A stretch of 10,394 nt of DNA from Opitutales bacterium (GCA_007132315.1 SLOW01000028.1:1-10394); one strand, 5' to 3'; counted from the stretch's first letter, positions 1 through 6,498 are shown. Made by a program: numbers and translations. The notes: generated by a model from the sequence alone, not told the origin.

Positions 1-924
1 CGCTACGGAACCGCAGTTCTGTTCTGGGGAGCCCTGGGAGGAATCGGCATTTTCCCCCTATACGCCACCTGGCGCAATATCTCCACCGTCGCCCTTCTGG
101 TTGCCGAGGTCACAAGCAGAGGGCGTCGCGAAAAGGTGGTTCCGTTCATTGTCGAACGGCTGATCAAGACAACCGCGGCGCTGGCCCTGTTGTTCTGGTT
201 GTGGGCTCTCTTGCCGCTGGGCGCCGCTTCAGTCTGGGTGTTTGTGGCCCTGATCGGGATGGCGGTGCTGGCCGTGGTACTCTTCCGGAGGCGGCTCACG
301 TTCATCCACAGTCAGTTTGAGATCGAACTGCAGGATCTGATGACGGAGGGCTATCGCAAGTCTTCGCGCACCCTTCCTCCGTGGTTGCGGCGCCGCCAGG
401 ATTTCCACCTCAATATCGGAGAATGTGTCTTGCCGGACCAATCGGCGTGCGGGGGACGGACAATCGGTTTCCTCGCTCTGCGCACCCGGTTCGGCTGTTC
501 GATTGTGGGGCTCGATCGGCAGGGATTCGTGGTGGGCAATCCGGGTCCCGATACCGTCCTCTATCCTCGCGATCGGCTGCTCCTGCTCGGAAGCGAAGAT
601 CAGATCGAGGCCGCCCGCCGGGTTCTGACCGAAGAGCGCGAGGACGAGGACAGGGCAACGGTCGCCCTGGACGATGTCGAATTGGAAACGGTCGTGGTGC
701 CGCTCGATTCACCGCGGGCCGGAAAATCGTTGGCGGAACTCGACGTGAACCGACTGACCGGAGTTCAGGTAGCGGGCATCCAGCGCGGCAACCGGGTCGA
801 AGTCAATCCGGCGGGCGACGACCGCATCCATCCGGCCGAAGTCCTGCTGGTTCTGGGGTCCCCGGACCAGGTCACCCGGTTCCGCCGTTGGTTGATGCCT
901 GAAAATGGAAACTCAGCCGGATAA
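1..924 (+). CDS. CPA2/Kef-type cation:proton antiporter, C-terminal part with two TrkA-C domains (5' end outside window)
   Basis: The frame is open from base 1 to a TAA at 922-924, so this is the last 307 residues of a longer inner-membrane protein; a GTG at 136 is an internal codon and not the start. Residues ~4-24 and two hydrophobic stretches at ~54-75 and ~77-96 look like the final membrane helices, followed by an Arg-rich boundary (RRRL). Then come two similar soluble domains, ~137-210 and ~227-300. Each has the TrkA-C/RCK_C pattern: a Gly-rich turn, a strand ending in a Gly-Leu or Gly-Ile-x-Arg step, and a closing block of the type D-R-L-L-L-L-G-S or E-V-L-L-V-L-G-S followed by an amphipathic helix. 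Such tails gate K+ or Na+/H+ exchangers in response to ligands (family knowledge). The ion is not predictable from this fragment. It converges on proB, so it is not in that operon. Confidence 0.75.
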   Translation, partial: RYGTAVLFWGALGGIGIFPLYATWRNISTVALLVAEVTSRGRREKVVPFIVERLIKTTAALALLFWLWALLPLGAASVWVFVALIGMAVLAVVLFRRRLTFIHSQFEIELQDLMTEGYRKSSRTLPPWLRRRQDFHLNIGECVLPDQSACGGRTIGFLALRTRFGCSIVGLDRQGFVVGNPGPDTVLYPRDRLLLLGSEDQIEAARRVLTEEREDEDRATVALDDVELETVVVPLDSPRAGKSLAELDVNRLTGVQVAGIQRGNRVEVNPAGDDRIHPAEVLLVLGSPDQVTRFRRWLMPENGNSAG

Positions 925-1050
925 ACGAGGAGAGGCCGGCCATTGGGCGAAGATGTAACGATTTTCGGAGCGTTTGGCGGGTGTTGACGCTTACAGGGAT
1001 TCGGCGTTCCTGAAACCGATGCGCCGCCTTCCCGTGTCCGGGTGAGATTG

Positions 1051-1069
1051 AACGGCGTACCCGGCCGTT
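1051..1069 (-). terminator. weak hairpin just after the proB stop
   Basis: On the minus strand, two bases past the proB stop, a 6-bp perfect stem AACGGC/GCCGTT encloses a 7-base loop. No T-run follows (AATCTC), so it does not look like an efficient intrinsic terminator. It may be a transcript-end stabiliser or chance. The rest of the 147-base convergent gap (925-1071) shows only short GC palindromes such as GGCCGGCC and no clear terminator for the antiporter gene. Confidence 0.2.
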
Positions 1070-1071
1070 AT

Positions 1072-2184
1072 TCAGCTCAGAGTGACGAATTCGTTGCGAT
1101 GGATCACTTCGAGTCGTTTGCGCCGGGGGAAGCGTTGTTTGAGTTCGTCGGCGTTGCGCCCCTGAATATCCCGGATCTCGGCTCCGGAGTAGCGACTTAT
1201 TCCGCGGGCGAACGGCCGGCGATCCGGGGAGGCCACGTTGATGACTTCCCCGGGCTCGAAATCTCCGTCCACCTCCCGCACGCCGATGGCCAGGAGGCTG
1301 GAACCGTTTTCCAGGAGCGCCCGGCGCGCGCCTTCATCGACGATCACCGTTCCCCGGGGTTTCTCGAAGAACGCGAGCCAACGCTTTTTCGCTTCCATGG
1401 GAAGGCCGCTCGGCACAAAAAACGTTCCCGGACCGTCGCCGCGCAAGAGCCGTGGCACGATATCGGATTCGGCACCCGAGGCGATGAAAACGCCGCAGCC
1501 CGAGCGTGTGGCGATGCGCGCCGCCTCGATTTTGGTCACCATACCCCCGACCGCGGTCGCGCTCGTCGTTCCGCCCGCCATTCGTTCGATCTCGGGGGTC
1601 AGTTTCTCGACCACCGGAACGATCCGCCCGTCGCCCTCGCGGTCGATCAGACCCGGTGCCGTAGACAGGATGAACAGGAAATCCGCCCTGGTGAGACTGG
1701 CAACCATGGCGGAGAGGACGTCGTTGTCGCCGAACTTGATTTCCTCCGCGCTGACCGAATCGTTTTCGTTCACAACCGGAATGATGCTCTCGCTCAGGAG
1801 GTGTTCGAAGGTGTGCCGGACGGCGATGTGCCGCGGGCGCGAGCGGATATCATCGCGGGTCAGGAGAAGTTGGGCCACATGGCGGTCGTACGGGCGGAAC
1901 GCGTCCTGCCAGAGTTGGATGAGGACACTTTGACCGACGGCGGCACAGGCTTGCAGACGTTCCAGGCGGCGAGGCCGGCGCTTCAGCCCCAGGCGAGCCA
2001 TGCCGAGACCGACCGCGCCGGAACTGACGATGATCGGACGGGTACCGGCGTCGATGAGTTGGTGGAGCTGGCGACAGATCTCGGCGATGCGCCCGGTGTC
2101 GATCCCGGCCGCTTCCGAAGTGAGTATCCCCGTGCCGAGCTTCACGACGACGCGCCGGGGATTGAGAGGGAACGGTTGTTGCAT
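1072..2184 (-). CDS. proB: glutamate 5-kinase with C-terminal PUA domain
   Basis: Cytosolic enzyme that phosphorylates L-glutamate with ATP to give gamma-glutamyl phosphate, the first and normally feedback-inhibited step of proline synthesis. The 370-residue length matches the full kinase-plus-PUA form. Visible in order: the amino-acid-kinase phosphate loop VVVKLGTG with Lys15, the SSGAVGLG block at 54-61, NENDSVS at 139-145, FGDNDVLSA at 151-159 (glutamate site) and GGMVTKIEAA at ~213-222 (nucleotide site). A PUA domain runs from ~275 to ~350. Start ATG at 2184 has a GGAG at 2194-2197, nine bases upstream, and that GGAG lies in a hairpin arm (see separate entry). It follows frr by 52 bases on the same strand and is probably the last gene of the pyrH-frr-proB transcript. 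The usual partner proA is not in the window. Confidence 0.96.
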   Translation of the reverse strand: MQQPFPLNPRRVVVKLGTGILTSEAAGIDTGRIAEICRQLHQLIDAGTRPIIVSSGAVGLGMARLGLKRRPRRLERLQACAAVGQSVLIQLWQDAFRPYDRHVAQLLLTRDDIRSRPRHIAVRHTFEHLLSESIIPVVNENDSVSAEEIKFGDNDVLSAMVASLTRADFLFILSTAPGLIDREGDGRIVPVVEKLTPEIERMAGGTTSATAVGGMVTKIEAARIATRSGCGVFIASGAESDIVPRLLRGDGPGTFFVPSGLPMEAKKRWLAFFEKPRGTVIVDEGARRALLENGSSLLAIGVREVDGDFEPGEVINVASPDRRPFARGISRYSGAEIRDIQGRNADELKQRFPRRKRLEVIHRNEFVTLS

Positions 2185-2192
2185 GGAAATCT

Positions 2193-2214
2193 GCTCCGGC
2201 GTACCGGCCGGAGC
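2193..2214 (-). promoter_or_regulatory. hairpin containing the proB ribosome binding site
   Basis: In the 52-base gap between frr and proB, a perfect 7-bp GC-rich inverted repeat (GCTCCGG, 8-base loop, CCGGAGC) lies directly before proB. On the mRNA the 3' arm contains the only Shine-Dalgarno-like GGAG, nine bases before the ATG. Folding would hide the ribosome binding site. No T-run follows, so it is not an intrinsic terminator. The palindrome and its position are seen directly; a regulatory role is inferred. Confidence 0.4.
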
Positions 2215-2236
2215 GCGGGGAGGAAAAGCGACCGTT

Positions 2237-2797
2237 TCAGATCGCCATCAACTCCTTTTCCTTGTGTTCGAAATGCTCGTCGATCTCCGCGATGTGTTTG
2301 TCGGTAAGCTGCTGAACCTCCTTCTCGAAACGTTTCAGGTCGTCTTCGGAGATCTCACTGTTCTTCTGCTGAGTTTTGAGCGAATCGAGGGCTTCGCGCC
2401 GCGCGTGTCGGACGGCGACGCGGCCCTCCTCGGCCATCCCCTGGGCGAGTTTGGTCAATTCCTGCCGGCGCTCGCGGCTCAACTCCGGAATCGGCAGCCG
2501 GATCACCGCTCCGTCGATCGCCGGAGTGATTCCCAGCTTGGAGGTTTGGATGGCCTTTTCGATGTCCTTGATGACGGACTTGTCCCAGGGCTGGATCTGG
2601 ATCGTGCGCGAATCGGGCGTGGTGATGGCGGCGATCTCCTTCAGGCGCATGTTGCTGCCGTAGGCCTGGACGTGGATGCCTTCGACCATGGACGGGGACG
2701 CTTTGCCAGTGTGCAGCGAGCTGAACTCGTGCAAGGTGTGTTCGACCGTTTTCCGCATTTTGGCGGTCATGGATTCGATGACGGGATGGTCGCTCAT
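2237..2797 (-). CDS. frr: ribosome recycling factor
   Basis: RRF works with EF-G to split the post-termination ribosome into subunits so that it can re-initiate. The 186-residue length is standard. The sequence shows the family pattern throughout: an N-terminal helix with the region before HTGKASPSMVEGI, the beta-rich domain II around residues 45-100 ending in IRLPIPELSRERRQEL, then the long C-terminal helices with ARVAV-like GRVAVRHARREALD and EISEDDLKRFEKEVQ, closing in KEKELMAI. It lies 41 bases after pyrH on the same strand, the classic arrangement. The leader before its ATG is A-rich and has no evident Shine-Dalgarno sequence. Confidence 0.97.
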   Translation of the reverse strand: MSDHPVIESMTAKMRKTVEHTLHEFSSLHTGKASPSMVEGIHVQAYGSNMRLKEIAAITTPDSRTIQIQPWDKSVIKDIEKAIQTSKLGITPAIDGAVIRLPIPELSRERRQELTKLAQGMAEEGRVAVRHARREALDSLKTQQKNSEISEDDLKRFEKEVQQLTDKHIAEIDEHFEHKEKELMAI

Positions 2798-2838
2798 AGT
2801 ATTAAGATTTTGGATTCGTTTGGTTTTGTTGTATGTCG

Positions 2839-3582
2839 CTAAATATTGTGCACCAGAGTGCCAATTTTCTCGCCCTGAACGACGCGGCGGACGGCGTGTT
2901 CTTCGTTGAGGTTGAAAACGATGATTGGGACGTTGTTGTCGAGGCAGAGGGAAAAGGCCGTCGAATCCATGACGTTCAAGCGCTGTTTAAGGGCCGAAAT
3001 GAACGATAGTTCCTCGTAGCGGACCGCATCGGGATGTGATGTGGGGTCCTTGTCGTAAACGCCGTCCACTTTGGTCGCCTTGAGCAGCACCTGGGCGCCG
3101 ATCTCGCTGGCCCGCAGCGCGGCGGTGGTGTCGGTCGAAAAATATGGATTACCGGTTCCCGAAACAAAGATGACGACCCGGCCTTTTTCCAGATGGCGCA
3201 CGGCCCGGCGCATGATGAACGGTTCGGCGAGTTGATTCATTGGAATCGAACTCATCACCCGGGTGACGACTCCCATCTTCTCCAGGCAGTCCATGAAGGC
3301 GAGGCCGTTGATGACCGTTGCCAGCATGCCCATGTAGTCCCCGGTGGTCCGGTCAACGCCCCGGCCCTGGCCCGCGAGGCCGCGGAAAATGTTGCCGCCG
3401 CCGATCACCACGCCGATTTCGACGCCCAAATCGTAGATTTCTTTGATCTGGCGACTGACCTGTTCCAGAATGTCCGGATCGATGGCTTCGCCGCCGTTTG
3501 GGCTGCGCAGAACTTCTCCGCTCAGTTTGAGAATAACGCGGCGGTAGCGCAAAGAAGGAGACTCATTGGAATCGGCTTGCAT
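2839..3582 (-). CDS. pyrH: UMP kinase (uridylate kinase)
   Basis: Bacterial hexameric UMP kinase of the amino-acid-kinase fold; converts UMP to UDP using ATP in pyrimidine nucleotide synthesis. From the ATG at 3582 the protein is 247 residues, close to the usual ~240. Motifs seen: KLSGE with Lys19 (phosphate loop), GGGNIFRG at 61-68, GDYMGM at 81-86 (UMP side), GTGNPYFSTDTTAALRA at 142-158 (a hallmark of the bacterial enzyme), KVDGVYDKDP and MDSTAF near 205. The frame stays open upstream to an ATG at 3654, adding 24 residues unlike the family N-terminus. I prefer 3582 because the extension contains a promoter-like sequence and carries no family motif, though neither ATG has a good ribosome binding site. 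The stop is TAG at 2839-2841; frr follows. No rpsB or tsf lies upstream; a DUF2071 gene takes that place. Confidence 0.95.
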   Translation of the reverse strand: MQADSNESPSLRYRRVILKLSGEVLRSPNGGEAIDPDILEQVSRQIKEIYDLGVEIGVVIGGGNIFRGLAGQGRGVDRTTGDYMGMLATVINGLAFMDCLEKMGVVTRVMSSIPMNQLAEPFIMRRAVRHLEKGRVVIFVSGTGNPYFSTDTTAALRASEIGAQVLLKATKVDGVYDKDPTSHPDAVRYEELSFISALKQRLNVMDSTAFSLCLDNNVPIIVFNLNEEHAVRRVVQGEKIGTLVHNI

Positions 3583-3591
3583 CGAGCCGAT

Positions 3592-3621
3592 TATGTAGAG
3601 CGCCTTTTGCTTCGGAGTCAA
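3592..3621 (-). promoter_or_regulatory. candidate sigma-70-type promoter for pyrH-frr-proB
   Basis: On the minus strand, TTGACT (3616-3621) is followed after 18 bases by TACATA (3592-3597), itself running into AAT. It sits just before the preferred pyrH ATG at 3582. A start point seven bases past the -10 box would fall near 3585 and leave only about three leader bases. The match to consensus is fair, but the sequence is short and could be chance. Confidence 0.35.
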
Positions 3622-3675
3622 CCGTTCGTCAATGGGTGACGCGGCGGGAATCATTCCTGGTTCCGCGGGCGACGT

Positions 3676-4482
3676 TCAAATCGGTCTCCGCCCGGGTTCC
3701 GGGCCGGTGTCGGGGGTAATGCGCCGGAGCATGCTGCGGGTGCGCGAAAACGCCTCGACAGGACTCAGCGGCCAGATATCGACGGCGATCGCATTGACAG
3801 CGTGCAGCAGCGGGGGTTCGTCCGGTTCGGGAATCCCGTGCGAGGCGAGCAGGTCGGTGTCCAGTTCATCCAGCCGGACGTCATTCAACGGCCAGGGTGG
3901 ATGGTGGATCCGGCACCGGTAAAGGCGGCCGCGGTGTTCGGTGTAGAGGCAGTAGCGCTCTGTCAGGAAGAATTCCAGACTGCCGGGTTCAGTGGGCGGC
4001 AGTGGAGAAGTGGGTTGCCAGCGGGCGCGGAAGCCGGCGGGAAGGGCGCCCTTGTGGACGCGGCGCGAGTGGTAATCGATTTCCCCGGCGCTTTCGCGCA
4101 ATTGGATTCGGGCGGTGTAGTAGGGCAGGTGGTAGAAGCGCCGGGCCGCCCAGACGGCGAGGGGGAGGGAGGCGTCGAGGGAGAGGAAGTAAACACCCGG
4201 CACGCCGTCGCGGTGGACGTAGGTGCGGACGTTCAATTCATGAAAGGCGCTCAGACCCGGGAGTGCGGGTGTGAGCGAGGGATGGACGTCCCACATGGTG
4301 AAGGGAACTACCCCGATCCACGCGGCGCCCTCGTGGAGGTCGATGGAAAGGGAATCGGGAACCAGGGAGCGAACCGTGGGGAAGGGGACCCGCCAGTGAA
4401 TGAAGAGGAGCTTGCCCCACTTCTGGTGCATCACGGGGTAGCCGCTCGGGCGTTTTCTGATACTGATCCGGTCCATGGACAA
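3676..4482 (-). CDS. DUF2071 (YqjF/COG3361) family protein
   Basis: Soluble protein of about 268 residues in the DUF2071 family, whose biochemical role is not established. Family marks seen: FIHWRVPF near residue 27, a VPDSLSIDLHEGAAWIGVVPF block, HELNVRTYVHRDGVPGVYF around 81-99, then AARRFYHLPYY and a C-terminal segment with the RLYRCRIHHPPWPL pattern. No signal peptide or membrane helix is evident. Two starts are possible. TTG at 4482 has GGAG six bases upstream, the better spacing. ATG at 4476 would put GGAG twelve bases away and shorten the protein by two residues. It ends 21 bases before the longer pyrH frame, so co-transcription with pyrH is likely although pyrH may also have its own promoter. 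Its position beside translation and nucleotide genes gives no clear hint of function. Confidence 0.85.
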   Translation of the reverse strand: MSMDRISIRKRPSGYPVMHQKWGKLLFIHWRVPFPTVRSLVPDSLSIDLHEGAAWIGVVPFTMWDVHPSLTPALPGLSAFHELNVRTYVHRDGVPGVYFLSLDASLPLAVWAARRFYHLPYYTARIQLRESAGEIDYHSRRVHKGALPAGFRARWQPTSPLPPTEPGSLEFFLTERYCLYTEHRGRLYRCRIHHPPWPLNDVRLDELDTDLLASHGIPEPDEPPLLHAVNAIAVDIWPLSPVEAFSRTRSMLRRITPDTGPEPGRRPI

Positions 4483-4492
4483 GTGACACTCC

Positions 4493-4512
4493 GACGGCCC
4501 CCGCCGGCCGTC
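4493..4512 (-). repeat. perfect 7-bp hairpin before the DUF2071 gene
   Basis: GACGGCC, a 6-base loop and GGCCGTC form a strong GC-only-type stem in the 83-base gap between the repeat protein gene (ending at 4566) and the DUF2071 gene. On the minus-strand transcript it ends immediately before the GGAG ribosome binding site of the DUF2071 gene. There is no T-run after it, so it is a poor intrinsic terminator; it may be an mRNA processing or stability element. Confidence 0.35.
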
Positions 4513-4565
4513 CTCACGCGAACCGACGCATCCCGGACTCCCTCACGAAAGCCGCTTGGGAAAAT

Positions 4566-5351
4566 TCATTCCTCCCCTTGCGGATCGCGTTGCATGTGGC
4601 GGGACCGAAGGGTGGCGAGCAGGGCGCGTTGGTCGATTTCCTCAAAAGCCGGATTTTCCGCAGTTTCCCGTTGAGTCAAACGGTTCAATATTTGCATCTC
4701 CTCACGCAGTTCCCGTCGCCTTTCGCGCAATTCCTGGAACTCGGGGGAGTCGTGGTCGGTCGTGTTCCACATGGCTTGCCGGACGCTCTGAAACTCCCGG
4801 TAGTATTCGTTCATGTGCTCGTCGATTTCGCGGAGCCGCGGGTTGCCTTCGATTTCCCGTTCCCACATCTCCACGATCTCGCGCATCCGCTCCTCCGGGT
4901 TGCGTTGATCGCCGCGTTCGGTGTCAAAGGCGGAGCGCGCGCCGCCGTCGTTTTCGGGGTCGGCCGTTTCCTCCAGGGGAACGATCTCGGCGTCACTCAA
5001 GCCGATGGCCCGGGTGCGGCCCTCGTAGTGCACCACAACGCGATCCGTTTCACGGTGGTATTCGGTCACTTCGATCCCGTGCCGCGTCTCGCCGAGGGAT
5101 ATCCAAAAACTCAGATCGCGCACCGGATCGTGCAAACTGAACTGCGACGACCCGCCCATGGCGAAAATGCTGCGCAATTCGAGGCGGTCGAGCACGGCTC
5201 CTTCCGCCGCCGCGCCGCCGCGGGCGCCCTGGCCGTAAGCGGCGGCGGGGAGAATCAGAACCGCGAGCAGCAGTGGAAGGCTCTTCCGGAGCGCGGAGCC
5301 GCGCCGGGAAGATCGGGGATGGTCGTGGTGAAGTTTGCTCGAAAGGCTCAT
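4566..5351 (-). CDS. predicted secreted protein with GspC/PilP-like beta segment and tandem helical repeats, function unknown
   Basis: I do not recognise a named family. The 261-residue product has a basic N-region, a hydrophobic core LPLLLAVLILPAAAYG at ~25-40 and a likely signal-peptidase site after Gly40, so export to the periplasm or beyond is inferred. Residues ~54-125 carry a beta-rich segment with RSIFAMGGSSQFSLHDP, then FWISLGETRHG and a strand pair VVVHYEGRTRAIGL. This resembles the small beta-domains of GspC/PilP-like proteins and similar Opitutae proteins (weak recall). Residues 126-165 are acidic and disordered-looking. Residues 170-261 are highly charged helix with three tandem units starting NPRLREID (170), SPEFQELR (202) and NPAFEEID (233). 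Start ATG at 5351 has AGGA ten bases upstream. The gene is upstream of and co-directional with the DUF2071 gene. It has no transmembrane segment after the signal. Confidence 0.7.
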   Translation of the reverse strand: MSLSSKLHHDHPRSSRRGSALRKSLPLLLAVLILPAAAYGQGARGGAAAEGAVLDRLELRSIFAMGGSSQFSLHDPVRDLSFWISLGETRHGIEVTEYHRETDRVVVHYEGRTRAIGLSDAEIVPLEETADPENDGGARSAFDTERGDQRNPEERMREIVEMWEREIEGNPRLREIDEHMNEYYREFQSVRQAMWNTTDHDSPEFQELRERRRELREEMQILNRLTQRETAENPAFEEIDQRALLATLRSRHMQRDPQGEE

Positions 5352-5408
5352 TGTGACTGGTTCCTGAGTGATGGTGCCGGCCCCTGCTGTGGGCGGTCGA
5401 GACGGACC

Positions 5409-5420
5409 GTTGCCGGCAAC
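5409..5420. repeat. 12-bp perfect palindrome, possible operator
   Basis: GTTGCCGGCAAC is a perfect palindrome lying 58 bases upstream of the start of the minus-strand secreted-protein gene. Outer arms GACGG and CCGTC extend it to a 25-base interrupted dyad with a 3-base bulge on one side. The symmetry suits a dimeric repressor site, but GC-rich DNA yields such palindromes by chance. Confidence 0.3.
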
Positions 5421-5451
5421 CCGTCCTGAACTCTGAAGAATACTGTACGGG

Positions 5452-5479
5452 AAAACGGTCGGAACGCCACCGTCTTTTT
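5452..5479. terminator. bidirectional intrinsic-terminator-like hairpin
   Basis: AAAACGGT, a bulged C, GG, loop AACG, CC, ACCGT, C, TTTTT. The 7-bp stem has one bulge. An A-run on the left and a T-run on the right give a U-tract on both strands (five T on the plus strand, four T on the minus strand). It looks like a factor-independent terminator, yet it sits between divergent genes where no gene end needs one. On the minus strand it would lie in the leader of the secreted-protein gene if that promoter is upstream of 5480. Confidence 0.45.
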
Positions 5480-5619
5480 CGAGCCGAGGACCTTATTTAA
5501 CGAGATTTGACGCTTTTCCGCGGCCTGCCAGTCGTGGTAGCCTCCCTGTAAGTCCGGCGGGGCTCGGAGGGAGTTCGAACAACCGGGGTTGTGATGCCGG
5601 AGCGGGCGAATAATTTGTG

Positions 5620-6498
5620 ATGAGGGACGTGTTGGAAAAGCCCCGGGCGGGTTTGTTGGTGGCGGCGGCTCTGGCCACGCTCGGCGGGCTGGCTATCGGA
5701 TGGGGAGGCGTTGTGTTTGCTTTCCGCGATGCCCCGGCGTCCGGCGAAACGGAACGGCCGGAGCCTTTGGCGGGAATCGAGCTCTCCATTGAAACGGCGG
5801 AGCCCGACTTCCACCTCATGATGACGGCTCTCGAGGAGGCGGGCCTGCGGATCATTCCCGAATCGGCCCTGCTGCGGTTGAGCGAGCCGGTTATCCGTCC
5901 CGACGGACGTCTGAGCGACGCCGTCGCCGAGGCCCTGATGCTGAGCGAGACCGAGACCGTGGCGATGAACCGGGCCATCGCCGAAGCCGATATCAGCCTC
6001 CGCGAGGCCGAGTTGGACCGGATGGAAATTCTCGAGGAATCGGAATTCCGCACCGTTTTCCGCTTCGACGGGCTCAGGGAGGAAGGCGCCGCCGTCGAGA
6101 GGACCTTGCGTGACCGCGTCGTCGGGGAACTCGGCAGGTGGGACGGGCGGATGCTCTGGGCTCTGCTGACCCGCGATGAGAACGGGAGCGGGGACGATTA
6201 CTGGAACGGATTCGGGCGGCAAACGCGGATCGTTGTCTTCGAGCGGACCTGGATGGAACGCGACAACGGGTCCGGCACGGCGGAACTGCGGTTCGCCGCG
6301 GGGAGCGCGGCGAGCGACGAAGAGAGCGGGGAGGCGCGGGTCGGTGTCGAAGCCGGAACCGTCGTCCGGATCGAGCGCATCCGGATCAAAGACGGCGAAC
6401 CGGAAACCCGAATCGCCCGGGATTTCGCCGGACGTTACTCTTACCTGGTGGAATTTCTGCCGGATGCCTTCCACCGCTATTTTCGCTCCGGCGAGTGA
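5620..6498 (+). CDS. membrane-anchored protein of unknown function
   Basis: I do not recognise this 292-residue protein. An uncleaved-looking hydrophobic helix spans ~9-34 (AGLLVAAALATLGGLAIGWG then GVVFAF), preceded by basic residues, so a single-pass anchor with the bulk outside the cytoplasm is inferred. Residues ~45-75 resemble a beta-alpha unit, followed by a helical region with the phrase LSDAVAEALMLSETETVAMNR (~106-126) and a charged helix to ~150. The rest alternates strands and turns (FRTVFRF, RIVVFERTW, GTVVRIERIRI) and ends YSYLVEFLPDAFHRYFRSGE. There is an acidic, Gly/Ser-rich loop near 225-245. The ATG at 5620 follows an in-frame GTG at 5617; no good ribosome binding site is near either (GGAG is 17 bases away). 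Codon use is like the neighbours. It stands alone between a divergent and a convergent gene. Confidence 0.65.
   Translation: MRDVLEKPRAGLLVAAALATLGGLAIGWGGVVFAFRDAPASGETERPEPLAGIELSIETAEPDFHLMMTALEEAGLRIIPESALLRLSEPVIRPDGRLSDAVAEALMLSETETVAMNRAIAEADISLREAELDRMEILEESEFRTVFRFDGLREEGAAVERTLRDRVVGELGRWDGRMLWALLTRDENGSGDDYWNGFGRQTRIVVFERTWMERDNGSGTAELRFAAGSAASDEESGEARVGVEAGTVVRIERIRIKDGEPETRIARDFAGRYSYLVEFLPDAFHRYFRSGE

Larger units (their letters stand above)
5352..5619. other. 268-base divergent intergenic region rich in dyads
   Basis: This is the longest gap in the window and should carry promoters for both flanking genes. Structures seen: a perfect 12-bp palindrome at 5409-5420 (GTTGCCGGCAAC) with outer arms GACGG (5401-5405) and CCGTC (5421-5425); an overlapping dyad CGGTC/GACCG (5394-5398, 5405-5409); a terminator-like hairpin at 5452-5479; and ACAAC/GTTGT around CGGG (5579-5592). 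No good -35/-10 pair stands out. A weak TTGTGA (5589-5594), 16 bases, TAATTT (5611-5616) lies directly before the plus-strand gene but would place the start point inside it. The GTTCGAAC at 5573-5580 is not part of a tRNA. Confidence 0.5.

Noticed and set aside
1042..2307. 421-codon plus-strand open frame opposite proB
   Set aside because: GC-rich codon bias of proB leaves stops rare on the other strand. The translation is charged and low in structure, with no family motif, while proB matches its family end to end.
3583..3654. 24-residue N-terminal extension of pyrH from ATG 3654
   Set aside because: It carries no family motif and the only purine-rich site, AGGA, touches the ATG. It also overlaps a promoter-like sequence. 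It remains possible and is noted under pyrH.
5234..5310. Possible Tat signal in the secreted repeat protein (SSRRGS)
   Set aside because: The Phe-Leu-Lys part of the twin-arginine consensus is missing and the hydrophobic core is long, as in ordinary Sec signals.
5571..5592. GTTCGAAC resembling a tRNA T-loop
   Set aside because: No 5-bp T-stem, acceptor stem or anticodon arm can be drawn on either strand around it.
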